Shown: positions 1-10,418 of the stretch, piece after piece
Position numbering within the stretch: position 1 is the first letter of the stretch
How the letters are laid out: every line of letters begins with the position of its first letter
Origin: Stentor coeruleus
Taxonomy: Eukaryota > Ciliophora > Heterotrichea > Heterotrichida > Stentoridae
DNA: 62,530 nt
Assembly (NCBI GenBank): GCA_001970955.1
Contig: MPUH01000356.1
Span: 1-62,530 of the forward strand
Reading direction: 5' to 3'
Notes under the pieces: model-generated
Database searches by the model: none
Told to the model about the DNA's origin: nothing
What the model saw: only the letters and a program-made list of their open reading frames with translations
Made by a program: the position numbers and the translations under genes

Positions 1-264
1 GCTTTAGTAGATGCATTATCTGGACTGTCTAATATGGCGCTTGATATTGGGGAAATTGCAGGACCTTTAATCAGCGGCGGGCTTATATCTCTTATTGGAT
101 TTGAAAATACTGGAACAACAACTGCATTTACTTTTGGTTTATATGGAATAATATATCTTTTTGGATCTGGGTTATTTTCAAAATGGATTTCTAAACAAAA
201 AGATGTGACTTCGGCATTAAGCATGAAAATGGTTTTCCCTGAAGATGACATTAAAAGTCCCTAA
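1..264 (+). CDS. MFS-like transporter, C-terminal fragment
   Basis: The window opens inside a frame that runs to a TAA at 262-264; the 5' part is outside the window. The 87 visible residues contain two hydrophobic segments. The first is preceded by the segment ALSGLSNMALDIGEIAGPLI, which resembles the second-to-last helices of major facilitator superfamily transporters (a G-x-x-x-G-P-x-I/L-G-G pattern). A short polar cytoplasmic tail follows. The substrate cannot be told from this fragment. An ATG at 34 exists but is internal, because the frame is open to base 1. It is convergent with the WD40 gene at 926-3787. Confidence 0.55.
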   Translation, partial: ALVDALSGLSNMALDIGEIAGPLISGGLISLIGFENTGTTTAFTFGLYGIIYLFGSGLFSKWISKQKDVTSALSMKMVFPEDDIKSP

Positions 265-925
265 ACAAGGCTTTAATAATTTAGTTAACACACAGTGAAA
301 TATGATTTAGGATAGGAAAAATCTTAAAGTATGTAAAAACTCAAGTTCAAAGTTTAATCTAAAATATTTTGAATTTTACCCGATTTTGATACTTATTTTT
401 AATTCCAGATCTAAGGTTGGTATTATGTATTATAAAATTATAGTTTTCTTTATAAACTAATATTTCCTTATAATTTTAGCATTATTTTATTGTATTCAGT
501 CTTATTACTATAATGAATCTTAGTGCTAAATTTAATAATTGGTTTCTAAAAATAATTCATAACTAAAATCTGCGAATTAAACTTTTGAATCAATCAAATC
601 ATTTAAAAATATTGTTAATAAATATTTTAATTTTTAGTTGAAAGAACTTAAAAATACCCTGGATTATTTTTTACCATACAAAACTACTACTTTTTAACAT
701 AAATTTTGCTCTCTAAAACAAAATTATCAAAAAAATAAAATATTTGGCTTTTAGTAATACTTTTATAAACTAATAATTGATTTCAGACTAGCCTTTATAG
801 ATAATCTTTAAATATTTCAAGTTTTTATCAAATTAAAAAGCTTAGTTTTCACATATAATAATCAGGACTAGGGTTTTTGAATTATTCAAAACCAATAAGA
901 AATATTAAACTAATAACTAAGTTAA
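265..925. other. Intergenic region, convergent genes
   Basis: About 660 bp of very AT-rich sequence between two gene 3' ends. I see no long frame, tRNA, clear repeat or structured element. Confidence 0.6.
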
Positions 926-3787
926 CTATTCACTATATATGATTTGTGGTAGAAAGCAATCATCGAAATAGCAACTTAAACCGAGATCTTCAATTCTATT
1001 ATCAATATAATTTTTGTGCTCTAATAAATTTTCATCAATATTGAAAGTTGAAATCCTAATTCCCGAACAAAGATAAACTTTATTTTGAATTTTACTAGTA
1101 AGCACACCTCTAAATGGAATATTATCTGAAACCTTTAGAATTGTTGCTATCGTAAAATGTTGTAAATTCCAAATTCTAACAGTAAAATCATTTGATTCTG
1201 ACACAACAAATTTATCATCTCTAGTTATTGCAACAGTGTTTATTTCTGCTTCATGACCTGAAAGCATAGCTACTTTTTTCTTTATCAAATCACAAACCCT
1301 TATTGATTTATCTTTAGACCCAGACACAACAATCTGATTACAACTATTAATAGCAACACCATTCACTGTATCTGCATGAATTTTATAATTTATTACCTGT
1401 TCATTTCTTATTAAATCCCATACTGTAACTGAACCATCATATAAGCCTAATATGATAAATTGATCATTATTTGATATTACAATACAGTTTATAGCTGAAT
1501 TTTGACTTTTAATCACTAATCCTTGTTGTTTTTCAAGATTCCACACATTTACAGTTTTATCAAAAGAGCCTGATATTATTAATTTATTATCATTTGAAAC
1601 TACAACACTATTAACTCCAGAAGTGTGGACTTCAATAGTATGTTCTTGCTTTTTTTCGATAAGATTCCATATTTTTATTGTTTTATCGCTAGACCCTGAT
1701 ACTAAATACTGATTGTCACTTGTGATTGCAACACTTTTAACATTTTTCTTATGACCTTTAAACTCTACAATATATTTCTTGTCATGCAGATTGCTAGCAT
1801 GCAAAATTTCTGGGTGGTTTATTGGACTTGATATGCAAATTTTTTCATCTTTGCTCAATGAAACAATCTTATATATTTGAAAATTTAATAATGGTATATT
1901 TTTTTTTAAACTCCAGAAAATGCATTCATTATTGGAAATAGAAATGCAATGATTACTGTTTACCATATCAACTTTATTTACAGCATCACTATGTCCTTTA
2001 AGTACTGTTTCATATTTTTTATCTTTTAAATTCCACACCATCAATGTTTTATCATAAGAACTTGATATTATCACTTGATTATCAAAACTTATTGAAACAC
2101 TAGAAATTTTATCAGTATGGCCTTGAAACTTTACTTCTTGCCTTTTTTCAATGAGGTTCCACACAATTAAACAGTTATCATTAGATCCTGAAACTGCAAA
2201 TCTACTATCATTACTAATTTCTATAACAGTTACTTCTTTAGTATGATCATAAAATACATTTTCCTGTTGTTTTGAAATAAGATTCCACATTCTCACAGTC
2301 TTATCATTAGAAACAGATACCAAAATTCGATTATTTAATGTTTTCCCAATACCTCTGATTTCATTTGTATGACCTTCAAATACTTCGAATATTTTTTTTT
2401 GGATATCAAATATTCCTAAAGTTTTATTTTGTGATCCATACACAAATTGATTATCATTTATAAACGCAATACTTAATATATTGAAAGGAATATTTTGAAT
2501 TATCACTTCTTGTTTTTTTGTTAGTAAATTAAATACTCTTAAAATTTTATTTTCAAATGATGCAACTGCAAATTTATCATTTTTAGTTATTGCGATACAG
2601 TTTATAAATGAATCAAGATTATCAAAAATAATTTCTCTTCTTTTATTTATTAGGTCCCATACTATAACTTCTGCATTATATATCAAACTAATATTTTTTG
2701 ACCCTGATACTGCAAATTGATTATTACTTGTTATTGCAATACATTTTATATTATAAGTATGACCTTGGAATACTGTTTCTACTTTTTTACTAAGCAAATT
2801 CCAAATTATTATTGTATTGTCAATAGATCCTGATATTATAAAAGAGTTATCGCTTGTTATGGTAACGCTACAAACACAACGTGTATGCTCTGTAAGTATA
2901 GCTTCTTGTCTTTTTTCAATAACATTCCACACAATAATAGTATTGTCTGCTGAACCTGAGACTACTATAAGATCATCAGATGTTATTGCAACAGAAAGGA
3001 CTGAAGATGCATGGCCTTGAAGTACTGCTTCTTTAATTTTATTAGCAAAGCTCCATATTATTATTGTTGAGTCATCTGATCCTGAAATCACATATTGGTT
3101 ATTGTTAGATATTGCAATGCTATTAACTTTTAAAGTGTGTCCTTTAAATACTGATACTTGTTGTTTAGTAGAAAGATCCCATACTCTTATTGTGCTATCT
3201 GAAGATCCTGATACTGCGAACCTGCTATCTTTAGTTACTGCAACACTATTTATGATAGAAGTATGACCTTGAATAAATAAACCATATTCAGATTCGATTT
3301 TTTGAGGATAAAAGATTTTTACCTCGTTTTTTGGTACTAGCCAATTCTTAGTCAGATTTCCTTGAATTTCAGTTAAATACGGGAACTCAAAAATTAGTTT
3401 TTCTTTTGTCAAAACGTCAATTTTCTCGATTTCATGCTCATCAAACATGCTATTCACATAAATTTTGCAGTATTCTTCTTCCAACCTCTCTAATTCCTGA
3501 AATGCTAATTTCATCATATTTTCAACCTGATTTATAACTTTCATCGCTTCATTCATTATAGTTTTCTTCTGATTTTCTATAGCGCAAATTCTTTGTCTAA
3601 CACTCTGCCTCAACCTTTTCATATTCTCATTATTCAATCTGACGTGAATATTTGCAAATATACATGGGGACTTTTTTTCTAAATGTTCATCAGCATGAAT
3701 ATATGAGCATTCTTTACAAAATAATTTACCGTCACAGCTGTCGCATTGCCTTGTTGGTTTTTTACCACAAACACAACAGATAAGCAT
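926..3787 (-). CDS. Zinc-finger (B-box-like) WD40-repeat protein, 953 aa
   Basis: One uninterrupted frame. Residues 1-45 hold a Cys/His cluster (C-x2-C-x7-C-x2-C-x6-C-x2-C-x4-H-x3-H), like a B-box or related double-zinc finger. A predicted coiled coil covers roughly residues 55-120. From about residue 170 to 930 there are some 17 WD40 repeats of about 42 aa with consensus GHT..V.SVAIT.DN.F.VSGS.D.TI.IWNL, several degenerate (for example around residues 400-480 and 650-690). This is enough for two or more beta-propellers and suggests a scaffold, possibly E3-ligase-like, but no RING is seen. The gene at 36996-38816 has the same order of parts, so the two belong to one family. The specific function is unknown. 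Confidence 0.85.
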   Translation of the reverse strand: MLICCVCGKKPTRQCDSCDGKLFCKECSYIHADEHLEKKSPCIFANIHVRLNNENMKRLRQSVRQRICAIENQKKTIMNEAMKVINQVENMMKLAFQELERLEEEYCKIYVNSMFDEHEIEKIDVLTKEKLIFEFPYLTEIQGNLTKNWLVPKNEVKIFYPQKIESEYGLFIQGHTSIINSVAVTKDSRFAVSGSSDSTIRVWDLSTKQQVSVFKGHTLKVNSIAISNNNQYVISGSDDSTIIIWSFANKIKEAVLQGHASSVLSVAITSDDLIVVSGSADNTIIVWNVIEKRQEAILTEHTRCVCSVTITSDNSFIISGSIDNTIIIWNLLSKKVETVFQGHTYNIKCIAITSNNQFAVSGSKNISLIYNAEVIVWDLINKRREIIFDNLDSFINCIAITKNDKFAVASFENKILRVFNLLTKKQEVIIQNIPFNILSIAFINDNQFVYGSQNKTLGIFDIQKKIFEVFEGHTNEIRGIGKTLNNRILVSVSNDKTVRMWNLISKQQENVFYDHTKEVTVIEISNDSRFAVSGSNDNCLIVWNLIEKRQEVKFQGHTDKISSVSISFDNQVIISSSYDKTLMVWNLKDKKYETVLKGHSDAVNKVDMVNSNHCISISNNECIFWSLKKNIPLLNFQIYKIVSLSKDEKICISSPINHPEILHASNLHDKKYIVEFKGHKKNVKSVAITSDNQYLVSGSSDKTIKIWNLIEKKQEHTIEVHTSGVNSVVVSNDNKLIISGSFDKTVNVWNLEKQQGLVIKSQNSAINCIVISNNDQFIILGLYDGSVTVWDLIRNEQVINYKIHADTVNGVAINSCNQIVVSGSKDKSIRVCDLIKKKVAMLSGHEAEINTVAITRDDKFVVSESNDFTVRIWNLQHFTIATILKVSDNIPFRGVLTSKIQNKVYLCSGIRISTFNIDENLLEHKNYIDNRIEDLGLSCYFDDCFLPQIIYSE

Positions 3788-4560
3788 ATTTATTATAAAC
3801 TTAAACTAATCTAATTATCTTCAAAAAAAATTGCATTTCAATTTAAAGTAAAGTTAATTATGAGATTTTATTTTTTTTTAAGCAAATCTTTAGCTAACTG
3901 TGTATATTGATTTAGTTGATAAAACTTTTAGATTTAAAATTAATAATCTATTGCTTTTAGCATATATTATGTTATTATTTAGATTTCAAAGTATAGAGAT
4001 AACCAAAATATACTTAGAAATCTATATTAATAAAGGGTATTTTATAAATATTACCACATTAAATATACAGATTAAATTTGAAGTATAAGAAATTAGTCAG
4101 GTATTGCAAATTTAAAAATAGACCAATCTAAATCTTCAAAAATAAATTATCCTTTAAAACTACAAATTCTTCTATATACTAAAAATATTACTATAAAACA
4201 TACACTGTTTACAATAAATAATTAGTACCTGCACAATTTTAAAATAATAGCATTTTAATAAACCCTATAAATTTTTAACTGCAACCATGACCATCATCAA
4301 ATATCACTTAAAATTCAACAATCTCAATCACATATAAAACTATTATCACACTTAACTAAAAAATTTTTAATCATAATTTTTATTATATTTATAAAACCTC
4401 AAGACAAAACACAAGTTTTCCACAACAAATATTCATATAAAAACCACAATTAATTCATCCAAAGCCTAAACTTCACAAAAAATTATCCAATCATTCCTCC
4501 AAAACTCTTTCTTCTAATCATCCCAAAAAAAAAGCACTCATATACTCTTTCTGACATAAA
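3788..4560. other. Divergent intergenic region
   Basis: Promoter-side region shared by the WD40 gene on the left and the channel gene on the right. The last 300 bp before 4561 are strikingly C/A-rich and G-poor on the + strand. A 62-codon frame at 3900-4088 is hydrophobic and low-complexity, and I regard it as chance. Confidence 0.5.
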
Positions 4561-6963
4561 ATGGCTGAAAATCAAGAACTAGTCGCCAAGATCAAAATCC
4601 AAACCCAAGAGCTCGAAGAACTTAAACGCAACTGTGAAAAAATCGAAGAAGAAAATGAAATCCTCCGCGAGCATAAAACTCGTCTTGCTGACCAATTAAA
4701 AGTTAAAGAAAAAGAACTCACTGACAAACGAATCATCAAAGATAATGTGGCAAATAAACAACACAGACACCACAAAGATGATGTTCACGACGTCGAAAGA
4801 CGTGAAAAAGAACTTGATGACTGGATAAAAGACCGTCTTACCGATCTTATAAAAGGTGATGAAGAAAGAAAGTCTATACAAGGTGAAGGAGAAAAAGATT
4901 TATCAGTAGTAATCCCAGTGGTATTAGTAAGATATGTTCCAGAAGTATGTGATGGGGATTTAGATGCTTTTGATAAAGCTGATCCACAAGAAGCATTTTT
5001 CAAGTTGAATCTTGGAATAACATTTAGACAACTTAAAGAGACAGCTTGTGAGTTTTGGGTAAATTATATATAGAAAATAGATGATATGGCTAATATGGGA
5101 CTAAGGGCAAGTAATTATGCTTTATTAGATTTATATGTTGATGAAAATGTTCATGAAAAAATCCTTGATCTTCGTATGCCACCTGAGTTTTGGCTTTTCA
5201 AACTGAACCGTTTTGCTAAAAAATCTTTTACTGATGTTAAAGACTGTTTTATCGACTCTTCCATTTCAGGGCAGTTTAAAATCAACACCGAAAGGAAAAA
5301 AGCTGAGTCTAAGTCTATGGGTTACCGTAAGTCTATGCACAAAAAAGCAATTGACAAAATGAAAGGTGTTTACAAAGGCTTAGAATCTTATGAAAAAAAG
5401 ATGATCAATCTAAAAAATGACCCTAAAGAAAAAGAAAGAACAAAAGGTAAACAAGGGGGTTTTATCACAGCAGTGATACTTTTTATAATTCTTTTCATAA
5501 CAATGATCCAACTTCTCTTAAGAAGAACAGTCCCTGAAGATTTCTGGGTGCAGGCAGGTTTAAATGCAGGGATAGTTAAAGGTAGTAAGACTTCAATGAG
5601 TTTTTTCAATATAAAAAACCTAAACGATACAAATGAATTTATCCAATACACTTTAGGTCCAGTGTTTTTTAACCGTGATATCTTAGCATCTTCTATAGCA
5701 AACAAGTATTATATCAGTGGAAGTTTACGTATCCGCCAAGTGAAAACTAAAGAAAAACCATGCTTTATAGGGAATATAACTAATCTAATTTGTTATGAAT
5801 ACGACTACAACTCAGCAACCAAAGAAACTTCAGGGAAAAACAAAAACAATACCTGGGAAAACTATCACAGTAATCTTGAAGGTCCAAAAATTATAATAGG
5901 GGAAATGGGTTCATATGATAATTCTGGTTATTATATCGATTTTCCTAATAATATAAATGTTGAAGAATTCCAAAATACTTATCAACAAATTCAAAATACT
6001 AGTTGGCTTAATCCTAGTACTCGAGCTATATTTATAACTTGTAATTTATATTTACCTAATAGCAAACAATTTGTTTCAATTTTTGTTATGGTAGAAAATA
6101 ATGTTATGGGTCAGTGCTATCCTAGTCGTTTAGAATCAAGGGTTATTATAACAGATTTTTATGATAAAAATGAGACTCTTGATACGGTTATGCTTGCACT
6201 TGAAATTGTTAGGATATTTTTTGCTTTTTATTTTGTTTATTTGTATATATCAGCAGGGCTTTTTAAGGATGATGATGAGAAAAGACATTTGTCGAATTGG
6301 TTTTCTGTTAAAAACATAGCTAATTTGTTTGTGACTGTAATGATTATTGCAACTTTTGCTTTTTCTTTCAAGGTCAATACCCCGCCTGGGGATATATTGC
6401 AAGAAAGTTATTATGATTTAGGGGATTTACATTATTATTATTCGACGTGTATTTTGATTAATGCTTGGGTTTTGCTGATTGTCTTTTTTAGGATTATATT
6501 GATTTTTAGGTTTTCGACTACGATGAATTTGTATTTGTATACTTTGGACTTAGCTGCTAAGAATATCATTTATTATATTATGATTATTATACCGATTATT
6601 GTTGGATTATGTGTGCTTACGGCTCATATGTTTGGGCCTTTTGATTTTTATTATAGGCAGCCGAAACTTGTTGCTATAAGTAATATGCTATTTGCAATTG
6701 GGTATAGGAAAATTGATGATTTTCTGATTATTTCTGAAGCTTGGACTATAGCGTTTTTACTTGTGTACTTCTTTGTTATAATGTTTTTCTTGTTTTCAGC
6801 TTTTCTTGGGATATTAATGGACTCATATCGTATTTCGGAACTACGGCAAAACTGCTTGTATGAGGCTCTTAAGACAGACCAATCGTATAAGCCATGGAAA
6901 ATTTGGATTAGCAACTCATTTTCTAGATGCAAATGCAAAAAGCAAGAAAACATAGAAGATTAG
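4561..6963 (+). CDS. Polycystin (PKD2)-family cation channel with N-terminal coiled coil, 795 aa
   Basis: Exons 4561-5058 and 5074-6963 are joined across a 15-nt intron; exon 1 ends on a codon boundary and the frame continues KIDDMANMG. Residues 1-100 are a charged coiled coil. A first membrane helix lies near residues 294-316. It is followed by a large extracellular loop of about 220 residues, the size and place of the polycystin/TOP domain. Five more helices follow from about residue 535, with a pore region near FGPFDFYY, then a short basic tail ending in clustered Cys and Lys. This is the PKD2/mucolipin layout, so a Ca2+-permeable non-selective channel in ciliary, cortical or endomembrane is likely. 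The coiled coil is N-terminal, whereas in animal PKD2 it is C-terminal. Ion selectivity cannot be read from the sequence. Confidence 0.85.
5059..5073 (+). other. 15-nt intron
   Basis: GTAAATTATATATAG. Read through, it would introduce a TAG stop. Removal joins the coiled-coil exon to the channel exon in phase 0. An A lies six bases from the 3' end, as in the other introns here. Confidence 0.93.
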
Positions 6964-6995
6964 TGTTTAAATTATCCTTTAGTTTAAATATTAAT

Positions 6996-7014
6996 ACCAG
7001 TGCATCGCACTGGT
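6996..7014. other. Perfect hairpin, 3' of the channel gene
   Basis: ACCAGTGC-ATC-GCACTGGT: an 8-bp perfect stem with a 3-nt loop, 32 bp after the channel stop codon. It is far more GC-rich than its surroundings. It could be a 3'-UTR or transcript-end structure. No function is shown. Confidence 0.5.
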
Positions 7015-7247
7015 CCATCTTAAAAGTTTATATCTACATAAATAATTTATATCATAGCCTAAACATGATAGAATTATTTTATATATTCAACCCTATCTCC
7101 TCCAGCTTCAAAAATTTTTATCAAAAATTATCTAAAATCTTCATAATTTTTCAACCAATTCTTCACATCTCTATACAAAACCATAATATTTTCCTTATTT
7201 TACATTTAAACTTCTTACCTATTAGAAATCTTCCAATATTATAAAAT

Positions 7248-9482
7248 ATGGACAACAGCTCATGGACTTTTCTACTAATCTTCCTATCTGTGCTATTTGG
7301 TTTTTCTTATCATCTACTAACCTACATTCACATCAAACGCATTCTAATTTCAGATGATCAGAAATCCCATACAAAATCCTCAGTAAGCCTAGAACATATG
7401 TCAAATTCTAGAAAGAAATCTAAGAGTTTAGATATATCTTCAGACAAATGGCTTAAAAAAACAGAAAATACAGAAGCTGACATATCGAAGTCTTTAGAAA
7501 AAAAGTCTGAAAGTATAATGAAAAATGTCACTTGGTTTCTTTTGGTAAAATACATGAAAATGTGTATGTACTTTATACCTATGACTGGGGCTTTTGGGTA
7601 TTTTATTGATAAAAACTGGAAAGTTTGGTCTTGGCCTGCTCTTTGGATTGGGTTTTTTGCGATTTGTGTTGGAGAGTATGAAAACTGTAAGTTTGCGATT
7701 ACAGCTTTACCTAAAGCAGCTTATAATGTGATAGACAAAGATAAAAACATCAGCAAAACTTTTAAAATTCTAGCCAAAAGTGCTTCTACATGCGTATTTT
7801 CCACATGCTCATTTTGTATATTACAAATCACAGTTATGATTTGGCTTTATAATCATTATTATTTAAAAGAAACATATGAAAGAGAAGATTATTTAATGCA
7901 ATCTTGGTACATGTCTAGTTTTATGCTTTCTTGTGCTTTTGTTTGTATTTATAGTGAAATCAGTTCTACTTGTTATTCTAAACCTAATCAATATGCTATG
8001 GAGATAATTGGATCAAATAAATACAATATTGGAGGTCAAGAAAATGCAGCAATACTTTCGAATTTGCAAGGGAATCTTATTTCTGGTATAGGCTACTCAT
8101 TAGTTCAAGGTTTTTTTAATTTGTCTATTCCAATCATAATAGGAGTTGTTATTCTTTCATCATCACCTCAATGTAGTGCTAAAGCTAGCTCAGTTTATTT
8201 CCCTTTAGTCCTTCATAGTGGATCTTTAGTCCTGAATATATTTTTATCGATATTCTTTTTCACAATAATTTCAGTTAATAGTCCTAAAACTATCAATTCT
8301 TTACTCAAAATGTTTTATATTATATCAGGATTATGCTCAATAGTATTTGCTTATATGACAATACAATATACTTTTATTATACCTTGTGAATTTATATTTG
8401 GATATAATATTTACTCATTAGATTCAACTTTGATTTTTTATTGCCTTGTTGTAGGGCAGATATCAGGAATGCTTTTGAGTTTTTTATTAGAAAAAATCAC
8501 TTCACAGGATTGTCAAAGCTCGAAAGATGCTATTGAAAGTTGTAATACTGGTGAAGGGACTGGGATTATATTAGGGCTTTCATTTGGATTTCAAGGTTGC
8601 TTATATTCAACAACTATTCTAGTAATAGCAGTAACTTCAACATATTATATAGGTGGATTCTTTGGTATTTATCTAGCTTGCTTAGGTAACACCCTAAACC
8701 TCCCTTCAAGTCTAATCCTCCAAATCCTTTCCTCCAACAGTACTTGCACATCTTTATTAATAGAATCTCTTAACATAAAATCTGAATCTACATGTAGGAT
8801 TTATGAAATAAACGATATAACAGATAAGAACCTCTCATTACCCAAAGGAATAACACTCTTAAGTACAGGGTTTATAGGAGTAACTTCACTTTATTTCTTT
8901 GCAAAATCAATAAACCTGACAACTTTTAATATCCTTTCACCATTAGAATTCGTTGCTATTTTAATTGGTGCGACAATTCCCTATTTTTTTTCAGCATTGC
9001 TGCTTTTAAAAGTTGGCCAAATCAGTCAAAACCTTAGTCTTGAGGTCCAAGTCCAATGCCAAGAATGGGTTAAAAACTCGAATTTTGTAGCGGATTATAC
9101 AATTTGTCATGATATTTCTTCTAAAAAAGCTAATAAAGCGATGAGAGGGTTTTTTTATGTTTGTTTAGGAATTTGGCTTGTGGTTATGTTTTTTTTGGGT
9201 AATAAAGCGCTTTTTGGTATGCTTTTAGGGGTTATTATATCGGGGTTTATGCTAGAAAGTTCAGCTTTTATAACAAATTTGTGTTGGAAACAATGCTCGA
9301 TGTATTTTTATAACTATTTTGCATCATCAGATATTGGTAGGTCTATAAAAACAACAACAACAAGTATTAATATTATTGGAGAATGCTTAAAAGATGCGGT
9401 TGGAGGGCTCTCTGGAGCTTTAGTTGGGATTTTTTCTGTTTTTGCCTTACTTTCAGGGTGTCTTGTTACGCTTATCTACTAA
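7248..9482 (+). CDS. Membrane pyrophosphatase-like protein lacking catalytic motifs, 744 aa
   Basis: About 15-16 hydrophobic segments and a length close to H+-translocating pyrophosphatases (roughly 660-800 aa). Family landmarks can be followed: NTGEGTGIILGLSFGF (433-448), EFVAILIGATIPYFFSALLL (567-586), DYTICHDISSKKANKAM (616-632), ALFGMLLGVIISG (654-666) and IIGECLKDAVGG (709-720). At the positions where the family carries its Mg-pyrophosphate-binding acidic motifs, this protein has NQYAMEIIGSN (247-257) and SNLQGNLIS (271-279), so the Asp cluster is gone. I infer a pseudoenzyme that kept the fold, perhaps as a channel, carrier or regulator. Residues 1-95 are a helix plus a Ser/Lys-rich linker not typical of the family. 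The upstream flank 7080-7247 is C-rich. Confidence 0.7.
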   Translation: MDNSSWTFLLIFLSVLFGFSYHLLTYIHIKRILISDDQKSHTKSSVSLEHMSNSRKKSKSLDISSDKWLKKTENTEADISKSLEKKSESIMKNVTWFLLVKYMKMCMYFIPMTGAFGYFIDKNWKVWSWPALWIGFFAICVGEYENCKFAITALPKAAYNVIDKDKNISKTFKILAKSASTCVFSTCSFCILQITVMIWLYNHYYLKETYEREDYLMQSWYMSSFMLSCAFVCIYSEISSTCYSKPNQYAMEIIGSNKYNIGGQENAAILSNLQGNLISGIGYSLVQGFFNLSIPIIIGVVILSSSPQCSAKASSVYFPLVLHSGSLVLNIFLSIFFFTIISVNSPKTINSLLKMFYIISGLCSIVFAYMTIQYTFIIPCEFIFGYNIYSLDSTLIFYCLVVGQISGMLLSFLLEKITSQDCQSSKDAIESCNTGEGTGIILGLSFGFQGCLYSTTILVIAVTSTYYIGGFFGIYLACLGNTLNLPSSLILQILSSNSTCTSLLIESLNIKSESTCRIYEINDITDKNLSLPKGITLLSTGFIGVTSLYFFAKSINLTTFNILSPLEFVAILIGATIPYFFSALLLLKVGQISQNLSLEVQVQCQEWVKNSNFVADYTICHDISSKKANKAMRGFFYVCLGIWLVVMFFLGNKALFGMLLGVIISGFMLESSAFITNLCWKQCSMYFYNYFASSDIGRSIKTTTTSINIIGECLKDAVGGLSGALVGIFSVFALLSGCLVTLIY

Positions 9483-10092
9483 TACAAGTCTTAAAATCTT
9501 TAGTTTTTATATGAAAACCTTTAAATTTGTATTAAAATATGCGAAAAATATTTTTTATATCAAGAAAGAGAGTTTTAAGCTTTCTGGTTTTCTTTTCAAT
9601 TATTGGCATTTTTATTGATTTCTGTTTCTAATATTTTTTTTACTAAAAAGCAAAATCATTTATGTCTTTAAAAGATATGAAATTCCTTGAAGATGACCAA
9701 AAATTTTGTATAATAATTTGTTATATATTGCTTTATTTATACCCATAAGACTATGTTAGAATTTTATATTACTATTTGTAACATCCAAGCTAAATTTGTA
9801 TGTCCTAAGCAATTATCGATTTAATATACTTTTTTTTTATATTAACTTAATCATATTAACCATATTATTCAAATCAATTGCCTTGCTAGTTCTGTTTTTA
9901 TTCGAATATAAAATTATTCAAACTAGGCACTTCGACTATAATAATCAGCCAAGATAATCATCTTTTATGATCATCTTATTATAAATCTCAAAATAATAAA
10001 TTCAAAATCACTTATACAGATGTTTTTATATGAAATCTGTATTTTTCCCCCATACAAATGATTAATTCTATTATTTTAAGAGTTAGATTAGG
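9483..10092. other. Intergenic region, convergent genes
   Basis: AT-rich, with homopolymer T and A runs. A 64-codon frame overlapping the preceding gene's end is a shadow. Nothing else is recognisable. Confidence 0.5.
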
Positions 10093-10407
10093 CTATAGCC
10101 TTTCTTTGTTACGCACTTCAGAGTATTCTTGACATAATGCGCAAGGTGCACAAAAACAGTGTATTAGACAGTCTTCACAAAAGCTTCCTTGAATTAAATA
10201 CCTGTCTCTGATTTTACCTCTATTCACAGCTGCACCGACACAACAACATAATAAAGGACATATGCATGCGCTAATAAATGACTGATGGACTGCTTTAGAT
10301 ACAACCCAGCCTTGCAAGATCGGATAGCATATTGGAAACAAAGCTACAACTAAACAAAAACCCCCTGAAGTACAGCAGCTACATAAACCTTCTTCCCATT
10401 TCCCCAT
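10093..10407 (-). CDS. PLAC8-family Cys-rich membrane protein, 104 aa
   Basis: The protein is short and Cys-rich, with the PLAC8 (cornifelin/PCR/FWL) hallmarks: an N-terminal W plus CSCC, a hydrophobic stretch FCLVVALFPICYPILQGWVV, CICPLLCCC, and a C-terminal C-x2-C-x3-C-x-C-A-P-C-A-L-C-Q-E block. PLAC8 proteins act at the plasma membrane in metal handling or size control in plants and fungi; the role in ciliates is unknown. Its ATG lies only 11 bp after the stop of the STPG gene upstream on the same strand, so its promoter must lie in that gene's 3' part or transcription must read through. Confidence 0.9.
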   Translation of the reverse strand: MGKWEEGLCSCCTSGGFCLVVALFPICYPILQGWVVSKAVHQSFISACICPLLCCCVGAAVNRGKIRDRYLIQGSFCEDCLIHCFCAPCALCQEYSEVRNKERL

Positions 10408-10418
10408 TTTATCAACAA

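Noticed and set aside
3900..4088. 62-codon ATG frame in the divergent spacer
   Set aside because: Hydrophobic low-complexity translation of AT-rich DNA. Open frames of 50-75 codons are expected by chance at this base composition.
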